This document shows positions 28,221 to 35,616 of a stretch of DNA of 64,000 nt, in pieces. This DNA comes from Butyrivibrio sp. (GTDB lineage: Bacteria > Bacillota > Clostridia > Lachnospirales > Lachnospiraceae). How positions within the stretch are numbered: the stretch's first letter is position 1; each line of letters starts with the position of its first letter. Position numbers and translations under genes: made by a program. Location: NCBI GenBank assembly GCA_024694565.1, contig JAILJR010000230.1, forward strand, positions 18,875-82,874, read 5' to 3'. The notes under the pieces were generated by a model. That model was not told where the DNA came from and made no database searches. It was given only the letters and a program-made list of their open reading frames with translations.

Positions 28221-29915
28221 ATGAACTATCAGGCAAGATATGATGAATGGATGGAAAGATTAAGTGGCGATGATCCGTTAAGAAAAGAACTGGAATCAAT
28301 TTCTGACAATGAAACAGAGAAGGAAGAGAGATTTTTTCAGGATCTTGGCTTTGGTACAGCAGGACTTCGCGGAAAGGTCGGAGCCGGTACTAACAGAATG
28401 AATTTCCTGACTGTAGGAAAGGCATCCCAGGGTGTTGCGGATTACATAGTATCACAGGGTAAAGATGCAATGGACAAAGGAGTTGTCATTGCCCATGATC
28501 CAAGGCATTTTTCCAGGGAGTTTTCAGAGCTGGCAGCGGGAATATTTGCTGCGAACGGTATAAAGGTGTATACTTTCCCGGACCTGCGCCCGACTCCGGA
28601 GCTTGCATTCATGGTGAGAAGACTCGGCACAGTATCGGGGATCAATATAACAGCATCTCACAATCCCAAGGATTACAATGGATACAAGGCCTATTGGGAG
28701 GATGGCTGTCAGGTCTCATCAGAGGTTGCAGATGGGATGACAGAGTGTATCAATGCGGTAGACATATGGAATGGTATCAAGAGGCTGGATTATGAAGAGG
28801 GAGTAAAGTCAGGGAAGATAACTGTCCTGGGTGAGGAATATGACAGGGAGTATCTTGACAGGATTGAGTCCATTGCAATACACGAGGGTGATGAACTGGA
28901 TCTTTCAATTCCGCTGGTATACACTCCTCTGAACGGCTGTGGCTCAATTCCATTCAGACAGATGCTTACAGACAGGGGCTTTAATAACTGGAAGATAGTG
29001 CCGGAGCAGGAAAACCCGGATTCCGATTTCACGACAGTTGGATATCCTAATCCTGAAGACCCTAAGGCTTTTGCCCTCAGCGAGAAATACGGCAGGGAAT
29101 TTGGAGCGGAGCTGCTCATGGCTACAGATCCCGATTCTGACAGATTTGCAATAGAGATAAGGGATGAAGATGGAAATTATATCCCTCTTAATGGAAATCA
29201 GACCGGGTATCTGCTTGTAAATTATATTCTTGAGGGGCGTCAGAGTGCCGGAACCCTGCCTGTTAAGGGGGCGATGATCAAATCTATTGTTACCTCGACG
29301 CTTTCGACCATAATTGCAAGAGCCTACGGTGTTGAGATGTTTGAGACACTTACAGGATTTAAAAATATCTGCGGCAAAATTCCATATCTTGAGGAAAATG
29401 GATATACATATCTGTTTGGCTACGAAGAATCAGTTGGTTATGCGGTATGTGATGCTATCAGGGATAAGGATGGAATATCGGCCGGAATGCTGGTGGCCGA
29501 GGCGGCAGCATACTACAGAAAGCAGGGGAAGACCCTGTATGACGTACTTATGGAAGTATATGCAAAGTACGGCTACTTTGCTGAAGATGAACCCAATATT
29601 GTGCTTGAGGGTATAGCCGGAGCTCAGCGTATTCAGCGCATGATGAAGTATTTCAGGGAGAATCTTCCAAAGAAGGTTAATGGAGCAAAGGTTGAAAAGG
29701 TAATTGATTATATAAACGGATATGAGGAAATCCCCCCGCAGAATGCCCTAAGACTGTTTTTGGATAACGGCTCATGGTTTGCTATAAGGCCAAGCGGTAC
29801 CGAGCCAAAGATCAAGTTCTATTTCTACTCAAACCAGAAGTCCTGGGATGAAGCGATAAAAGTTAATAAGCAGATTAAGGATGAAATCCTGTCTCTTATC
29901 AATTCAGTCGAGTAA
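28221..29915 (+). CDS. Phospho-sugar mutase (phosphoglucomutase/phosphomannomutase)
   Basis: FGTAGLRGKVGAGTNRMN, GINITASHNPKDYNGYKAYWEDGCQ, ATDPDSDRFAIEI, RPSGTEPKIKFYF. Confidence 0.93.
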   Translation: MNYQARYDEWMERLSGDDPLRKELESISDNETEKEERFFQDLGFGTAGLRGKVGAGTNRMNFLTVGKASQGVADYIVSQGKDAMDKGVVIAHDPRHFSREFSELAAGIFAANGIKVYTFPDLRPTPELAFMVRRLGTVSGINITASHNPKDYNGYKAYWEDGCQVSSEVADGMTECINAVDIWNGIKRLDYEEGVKSGKITVLGEEYDREYLDRIESIAIHEGDELDLSIPLVYTPLNGCGSIPFRQMLTDRGFNNWKIVPEQENPDSDFTTVGYPNPEDPKAFALSEKYGREFGAELLMATDPDSDRFAIEIRDEDGNYIPLNGNQTGYLLVNYILEGRQSAGTLPVKGAMIKSIVTSTLSTIIARAYGVEMFETLTGFKNICGKIPYLEENGYTYLFGYEESVGYAVCDAIRDKDGISAGMLVAEAAAYYRKQGKTLYDVLMEVYAKYGYFAEDEPNIVLEGIAGAQRIQRMMKYFRENLPKKVNGAKVEKVIDYINGYEEIPPQNALRLFLDNGSWFAIRPSGTEPKIKFYFYSNQKSWDEAIKVNKQIKDEILSLINSVE

Positions 29916-29961
29916 TGAAAATAGTGGAACAAACAAAGTAACCAGTGAAGGGGGAATACAA

Positions 29962-30144
29962 ATGTGCCTTTCTACGGCTTACAGGGATTCAAATCCCGAG
30001 GAAGTGCTTATGGAATATGTCAGCTCCATCAATATTGATGGGGAAAACATAACTCTGACAGATCTCATGGGCGAGAAAAAGACATTTAAGGGAAGTCTTA
30101 AGTTCGCTGATCTGACAGGAGCGGTGATACGTATAGACTGTTGA
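29962..30144 (+). CDS. CooT-like small (nickel-binding family) protein
   Basis: 60 aa MCLSTAYRDSNPEEVLMEYVSSINIDGENITLTDLMGEKKTFKGSLKFADLTGAVIRIDC resembles CooT (N-terminal MCxxxxY, central LxxLxGExKxxKGxL); RBS gaaggggg before ATG 29962. Confidence 0.65.
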   Translation: MCLSTAYRDSNPEEVLMEYVSSINIDGENITLTDLMGEKKTFKGSLKFADLTGAVIRIDC

Positions 30145-30154
30145 GCAAAAAAAA

Positions 30155-30187
30155 GAGGAGCTGCATAAAGGCAGCTCCTTTTTGGGT
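30155..30187 (+). terminator. Rho-independent terminator
   Basis: gaggagctgcataaaggcagctcctttttggg. Confidence 0.85.
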
Positions 30188-30209
30188 GGTACGCTTTTGG
30201 GCGCACGCT

Positions 30210-30413
30210 TTATTGTACTTTTTCCTTCATTGAGTATGGCATTGCTGTTGTGTCTTGTCTCTTCATACTGTCAAAGCGCTTGATCATGAGTGGCTCCCAG
30301 ATGTAGTACATAAACTTGCCATCCAGATCATAGTAGAACACTGCAAATAGTGCGCCGTAAACAAGAGCTGCAATGCCTGTTAGCTTTAATATGAATTTGA
30401 TAAATTTATTCAT
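30210..30413 (-). CDS. Small single-TM protein associated with dehydratase module 1
   Basis: 67 aa MNKFIKFILKLTGIAALVYGALFAVFYYDLDGKFMYYIWEPLMIKRFDSMK...; RBS taggagattgtc on minus strand; related to the small protein at 38383. Confidence 0.7.
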   Translation of the reverse strand: MNKFIKFILKLTGIAALVYGALFAVFYYDLDGKFMYYIWEPLMIKRFDSMKRQDTTAMPYSMKEKVQ

Positions 30414-30512
30414 GACAATCTCCTATATAAACACTTATTTTTATCTGACTTATCCCTGTTGGACGCAGCGCCTAACCTGTCAGGGTACGGCTGCCAAGGA
30501 CCTTTGTGTTTT

Positions 30513-32204
30513 TTACCAGCTGTTTGAGTCGTCAAAATCAAGAAGTGTGGGATCCAGAGGCTCCTCTCGCATGACTGTTGTCATATAGTCATTTATTATG
30601 CCGCGGATTTCTGCGCGGGATACAGTTCTCTTATCCGGAAGGGCGTGGGGAACCCAGATTGCGTGAATGTCGCGCTTTCTGAATTCATCCTCAAATACTC
30701 CGTGGATGCCCTGCATTCCCTTGCACTGCAGCTGATCATACATTATGACCATGTCACAGTTAAATCTTTCCATATAGTCGAACAGTGAAAGAATATGCTC
30801 GTGACCGCCGACAGCCATCGCTCTCATAGGAGCTTTCTCATTGTACAAGCCAAGATCCTCCAGTGCATGTTCATATGTATCGGTCCTGAGATACTGGTCA
30901 AACATGAGCGAATCCATGTTTATAATGCAGTTGATTCCCCAGCAGTTGTATGCCCAGGTACACCAGTGTGAGTAATAAAGCGGAGCGCAGCTCCAGGCTA
31001 TGGCTCTGTGCCTGGTCTTTGGGAAGGTCCTGATCTTGTTTTTTACAGTCTTGTTCATGATGCGCTTAACGCGGTCATCAATCTCGTGCCAGATCGGTCT
31101 GTCACCGTCCTGAGAGTAATAGATTCTGTAAAGAGCCTGGGCAACACTTGTAATAGGGTAGCTGTCTGTCTTTGCAGCCACATCCCACTTCTCCCATTCA
31201 AACTCTGTGAGCTTGTTGAAGCTCTGAGCATATTTTACATACTGATCCCAGTCAAACTTTATTCCAAAGTGCTCCTCAATGAATCTCCAGCAGCCCTCTA
31301 TCTCCTTCTGGCAATGTTTTTGAACCAGAGGATCATCATAGCGCATGGGCTGTGGCATTGCGTAGAGAGGGCGGTTAAGGAACCAGTCCTGAAGTACTGA
31401 GGTTGCAACCGAGCCGTCGCAGGCTTCATTCGAAGTGACCATTACAGGTGAGTAGTCCGGATAATCGTCAAGTACAAAGAGTCCATATTCAGCCTGGCAC
31501 ATAGGACAGGGATCCGCCGGAAGTCCGATTGACTGTGCTGCATCGATGTAGTTTAGTACAGTGTGGTTATTTACGTGAACCGATACGAAGTAAGGTATCA
31601 TCTCAAGAGGAATATCCTCGAGGATGTCCCTGAAGGGGTAAAAGATACTTCCGCTGACAGTTTCATTGTGGGCAATATTGTAGTTCCACTTGTCGGGAGT
31701 CTTGCCGCCGTTAAGCTTTTTGTCAGACTGAAACATTCTTATAATCTGCCTGATGGATTCACTTACCATTGCGCGATAGTGCCAGGCAGAGGCTCTCAGG
31801 GCATCATCTCTTACGCCTTCAAGCCCCCTGTCGAACCAGTGCATTACAGTGAGATAAGTCTGGCCCATCCAGCGATAGCGCATAATTCCCTTGGCAAAGT
31901 CAACGATTCCCATGGGGCCGTCTCCATATTTTACGATATCGCTGACCATATGAGCGTAATTGTATAGCCATATCATGTTGAAATAATACATGGTGTCTTT
32001 TACACCACGCCATTCACGGTGTTTGTAAAGACCTGTATTTCCTACATAGAGATCGCCAAGGCGTCTCTCCTCATGAGGCTTGCCATACCAGAAATCATGC
32101 AATGACTTCTTTATGTCCCTGGGTCTGTTTTTTTCTTCAGGGCTTTTTTCAACTACAAAGAGCTCTTTATACTTTGCTTTTATGTCCTTTAAGCCTATAC
32201 CCAT
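30513..32204 (-). CDS. 2-hydroxyacyl-CoA dehydratase / BCR-family large subunit (module 1)
   Basis: 563 aa; YIDAAQSIGLPADPCPMCQAEYG, EACDGSVATS, MIMYDQLQCKGMQGIHG; paralogous to 35617-37392; overlaps the partner subunit by one base. Confidence 0.75.
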   Translation of the reverse strand: MGIGLKDIKAKYKELFVVEKSPEEKNRPRDIKKSLHDFWYGKPHEERRLGDLYVGNTGLYKHREWRGVKDTMYYFNMIWLYNYAHMVSDIVKYGDGPMGIVDFAKGIMRYRWMGQTYLTVMHWFDRGLEGVRDDALRASAWHYRAMVSESIRQIIRMFQSDKKLNGGKTPDKWNYNIAHNETVSGSIFYPFRDILEDIPLEMIPYFVSVHVNNHTVLNYIDAAQSIGLPADPCPMCQAEYGLFVLDDYPDYSPVMVTSNEACDGSVATSVLQDWFLNRPLYAMPQPMRYDDPLVQKHCQKEIEGCWRFIEEHFGIKFDWDQYVKYAQSFNKLTEFEWEKWDVAAKTDSYPITSVAQALYRIYYSQDGDRPIWHEIDDRVKRIMNKTVKNKIRTFPKTRHRAIAWSCAPLYYSHWCTWAYNCWGINCIINMDSLMFDQYLRTDTYEHALEDLGLYNEKAPMRAMAVGGHEHILSLFDYMERFNCDMVIMYDQLQCKGMQGIHGVFEDEFRKRDIHAIWVPHALPDKRTVSRAEIRGIINDYMTTVMREEPLDPTLLDFDDSNSW

Positions 32205-33397
32205 TATACGGAGCCCTCCTTCTGAATTTTCTTGAGCTCGATGCTCTCGACAAATGCCTGGAACCTGGTCCTTAACTGGCCGACAGCATTATTGACGTAT
32301 TCCTTTTCGATGGAGCATACAGGGTACCCGAAATCCCTTGGAATTATTATGGTATCAATGGTCCTCTCGTAGCTCCAGTACTCGCAAAACTTCATCTGCG
32401 AGATGATGATTCCGTCTGCCTTGTACTCTTTTGCCGTGTCGGCAAGGAACTGTTTCCTTTCACGCATTATATGCTGCTCCATAAAGCGCGGGCACTGGCT
32501 TGTCTCAAGATAGTGGCGCGCTATGGCACGAAGAGGAGTCTCTCCTTCTTTTACAACTATCTCATCCCTTCCGGGAAGAGACCCGTAGCAGTACCTGTCT
32601 GCGACAACGAGAGCACCGCATTCCTCGATAAGCTTTATGAAATCAGGGTCATCCTCCTCAGATCCTGCAAGAACCACCTTACATCTGTAGTTCTTCTTTA
32701 CATCGCTCTTTCGGGTCTTAAGCTCATCGGCGATGTCGCGAAGCTTGTCCATGATCAGATACTTGGGACAGACAAGAGAACAGAGGTTGATGATGGCGAA
32801 TTCCCAGCCGGTTATGGTGGGCTCGTCAAGCTTCCTGTAGCTGCCGATCTCCCGGATAAGCCTGCATAGTTCGTTGTGCTCCCCGATGGTCTTAAGAAGT
32901 GCCTCGTCACTTATATCGATACCAAAGTGCTCTTTTAACTTGTCGAGAACATGGACCTGAAGCTGGTTCTCATAGTGGTCTATGGAGTTATCGTTTTTCT
33001 TGAAGGGTACATCAGTGAATTCGCAGAAGAAGTCGGGGTTCTTGATGATGTCCAAAAGCTGCAGGTGTTCCTGAAACCTGCAGGTGACGGCACATGTCTC
33101 AGTCGCCATTTCGGCATCAAGGAAGTTTAAACCGCCCTCCAGCGCTCTCTCTAAAAGGCAGCGGCCGTACATGCAGGTGCGATTGGACATATAATAGGTC
33201 GCCATATCCGGGGATCCGCTCCGTGGTGCGCGAAGACGTACAGAAAAACATCCTGGAAGGTCCAAAAGTACCTCGGGCATAAAGTAGCAGGTATAGCCCA
33301 GGGCGCGCCTGCCTTCTGCCTTGGCCTGGCGCACCAGCGGATTGTTCGCTTCCTGTAAAAGGTCTTCGAGCTCAAAAATGTGCACGAGATCTTTCAT
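32204..33397 (-). CDS. 2-hydroxyacyl-CoA dehydratase / BCR-family D-component-like subunit (module 1)
   Basis: GYTCYFMPEVLLDLPGCFSVRLRAPRSGS, ALVVADRYCYGSLPGRDEI, DGIIISQMKFCEYWSYE, GQLRTRFQAFVE; RBS cggaggtatatt. Confidence 0.85.
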   Translation of the reverse strand: MKDLVHIFELEDLLQEANNPLVRQAKAEGRRALGYTCYFMPEVLLDLPGCFSVRLRAPRSGSPDMATYYMSNRTCMYGRCLLERALEGGLNFLDAEMATETCAVTCRFQEHLQLLDIIKNPDFFCEFTDVPFKKNDNSIDHYENQLQVHVLDKLKEHFGIDISDEALLKTIGEHNELCRLIREIGSYRKLDEPTITGWEFAIINLCSLVCPKYLIMDKLRDIADELKTRKSDVKKNYRCKVVLAGSEEDDPDFIKLIEECGALVVADRYCYGSLPGRDEIVVKEGETPLRAIARHYLETSQCPRFMEQHIMRERKQFLADTAKEYKADGIIISQMKFCEYWSYERTIDTIIIPRDFGYPVCSIEKEYVNNAVGQLRTRFQAFVESIELKKIQKEGSV

Positions 33398-33547
33398 TGA
33401 ATAAATATACCTCCGTTGTAGTGGGTGAAAACAATTGACAGTTTTGCCAAAAAAACAACAAAAAACAGTAATGTTATGATATCATTAATCAACACTGATG
33501 AAAAGAATCATATAATAGGTAACAGGTGTTTAGTTTTAGGGGGATTT

Positions 33548-34309
33548 ATGGCGAATAATACAGTTGTCATTGCACTGGCAGGCAAAGGTGGCGTTGGCAA
33601 GACGTCTCTTTCTGCTGCCATAGTAAGACTTCTATCTGAAAAAAGACCTGACGCTAAGATCCTTGCAATTGATGCGGATCCTGCGGTAGGTCTTTCTGTT
33701 GCTCTGGGGGTTGAACCCGGTGCGACCCTTGATCAGATCAGGAAGAGAGTGGCGGAGGATGTCACAGGGAAGCTTCGTGATACCCAGGACATACTGGCAG
33801 AGGCTAAGTTCCGGTTATATGATGCCATGGAGGAGCAAAGAGGCTTTGCGTTCCTGGCTATTGGCCGTCCTGAGGCAGCAGGCTGCTACTGCGCTATAAA
33901 TACCTATCTTAAAAAGGTGATTGAGATGCTCGTAGACGACTTCGACTTTGTTGTAATAGATGGTGAGGCAGGAATTGAGCAGATCAACAGAAGGGTGATG
34001 GAAAAGGTTACTCATCTTATCTGCGTGTCAGATCAGAGTCAGAAGGGACTTCGTATCATCGAGACAATCAGGAATGTGGCCGATGAGCTCGTCATGTATG
34101 AAGAGGTTGGTCTGATCGTAAACAGAGCACTTTTTCCGGACAGGATAAAAGAGAATACAATTGGCAATGTCAGAATTGTATCCGTAATCCCACAGGATGA
34201 TTCCATGACTGAGAATGACATGGAGGGGAGAAGTATTTTCGAGCTTCCGTGTGATGCCGGAATATTAAAGGGCGCAGACACTGCCCTTAAGAATTTAAAA
34301 ATCTATTAG
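33548..34309 (+). CDS. CooC/NifH/MinD-type P-loop ATPase (CO dehydrogenase maturation factor-like)
   Basis: VIALAGKGGVGKTSLSAAIV deviant Walker A, IDADPAVGLSVALGV, GRPEAAGCYCAINTYLKK with CXC motif, VIDGEAGIEQINRRVM; RBS agggggattt before ATG 33548. Confidence 0.8.
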   Translation: MANNTVVIALAGKGGVGKTSLSAAIVRLLSEKRPDAKILAIDADPAVGLSVALGVEPGATLDQIRKRVAEDVTGKLRDTQDILAEAKFRLYDAMEEQRGFAFLAIGRPEAAGCYCAINTYLKKVIEMLVDDFDFVVIDGEAGIEQINRRVMEKVTHLICVSDQSQKGLRIIETIRNVADELVMYEEVGLIVNRALFPDRIKENTIGNVRIVSVIPQDDSMTENDMEGRSIFELPCDAGILKGADTALKNLKIY

Positions 34310-34333
34310 AGGAAGACTGGAAAGGAGGTAGCC

Positions 34334-35536
34334 GTGCAGGATTTAAAATATCTGATCAAATTTGAAAATCTTCTGGAGGACGCCGCCAATTATCTGGTAA
34401 AACAGGCACAGGAAGAAGGGCAGTTCGCAATCGGATACACCTGCTATCACATGCCGGAGGTGCTGCTCAATGTTGATAATTGTTTCTCAACACGTATGCG
34501 CGCTCCGCGTACAGGCTCAATAGACATTTCTACATATTATATGTCGAACTACACCTGTGAATTTGCCAGGGCGCTGCTTGAGAGAGGAATAGAGGGAGGC
34601 TATGAGTTCCTGGATGGGATTGCTGGAGTGGATGCCTGTTCAGCCATGAACAGATGCTATGAACATCTGGAAATTCTTGACTGCAACCATAAACCTCATT
34701 TTTTTGTGACACACACAGATGTGCCGTACAAGGTAGAAAGCTACAATGTGGACCAGGTGGCAACACAGATGAGACTAAGGCTCCTTGATGTGATGCATGA
34801 AAAGCTGGGAACAGATGTATCTGATGACGCCATAAGGAGAGCTGTAGAGGAGCACAACAGATTATGCAGGGTCATAACCGAGATTGGAAATATGAGAAAG
34901 CTCGACAATCCGCCTGTAACAGGATATGAATTTCATGTTATCTGTCTTGTGAGCTACTGCTGTCCTACTGCCAAAATTCTTCCTCTTCTCGAGGAAACTC
35001 TTAAGGAGATACAGAACAGGAAAACTGACCCAAAGCCCTGGTTCAGAGCAAGGGTTGCAGTAGTCGGATCTGAGGTGGACGATCTGGATTTCACGAGACT
35101 TTTAGAGGAGTCGGGTGCAATGGTTGTGGCTGACAGGTACTGCTATGGCTCTTTCCCGGGAAGGGAGGAGATTGTCCTGAATGATGATGAGGATATTGTG
35201 AAGCAGATAGCCAGGCACTATATGCTGACAAGTGAGTGTCCGAGATATATGGCCGAGGAGAAGATAGAGCAGAGGAGAAAGACTGCTGACAGACTGGCAA
35301 AGGAGTTTGGTGCTGACGGGATTATCTATGAGCAGATGAAGTACTGCGATTTCTGGGCATTTGAGAGACCTCTGGCAAGCCATATCCTGACTGAGGAGTA
35401 CGGATGGCCGACGCTTTCGATAGACAGGTCGTACAACGTGCACAATTCAGGACAGTTAAGGACCCGCTTCCAGGCTTTTGTCGAGGCTCTGGAGATCAAG
35501 CGGATCAGAAATCAGAAGACAACCAGGATAGTATAA
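34334..35536 (+). CDS. 2-hydroxyacyl-CoA dehydratase / BCR-family D-component-like subunit (module 2)
   Basis: GYTCYHMPEVLLNVDNCFSTRMRAPRTGS, VVADRYCYGSFPGREEI, DGIIYEQMKYCDFWAFE, GQLRTRFQAFVEALE; paralog of 32204-33397. Confidence 0.85.
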   Translation: MQDLKYLIKFENLLEDAANYLVKQAQEEGQFAIGYTCYHMPEVLLNVDNCFSTRMRAPRTGSIDISTYYMSNYTCEFARALLERGIEGGYEFLDGIAGVDACSAMNRCYEHLEILDCNHKPHFFVTHTDVPYKVESYNVDQVATQMRLRLLDVMHEKLGTDVSDDAIRRAVEEHNRLCRVITEIGNMRKLDNPPVTGYEFHVICLVSYCCPTAKILPLLEETLKEIQNRKTDPKPWFRARVAVVGSEVDDLDFTRLLEESGAMVVADRYCYGSFPGREEIVLNDDEDIVKQIARHYMLTSECPRYMAEEKIEQRRKTADRLAKEFGADGIIYEQMKYCDFWAFERPLASHILTEEYGWPTLSIDRSYNVHNSGQLRTRFQAFVEALEIKRIRNQKTTRIV

Positions 35537-35616
35537 AGAATAATGAAAATTGTGGACAGTTCCTAAGTAACCGGACATTTGCCGGTATTTCTTGGGATCC
35601 AACAGGAGGTACCTGT

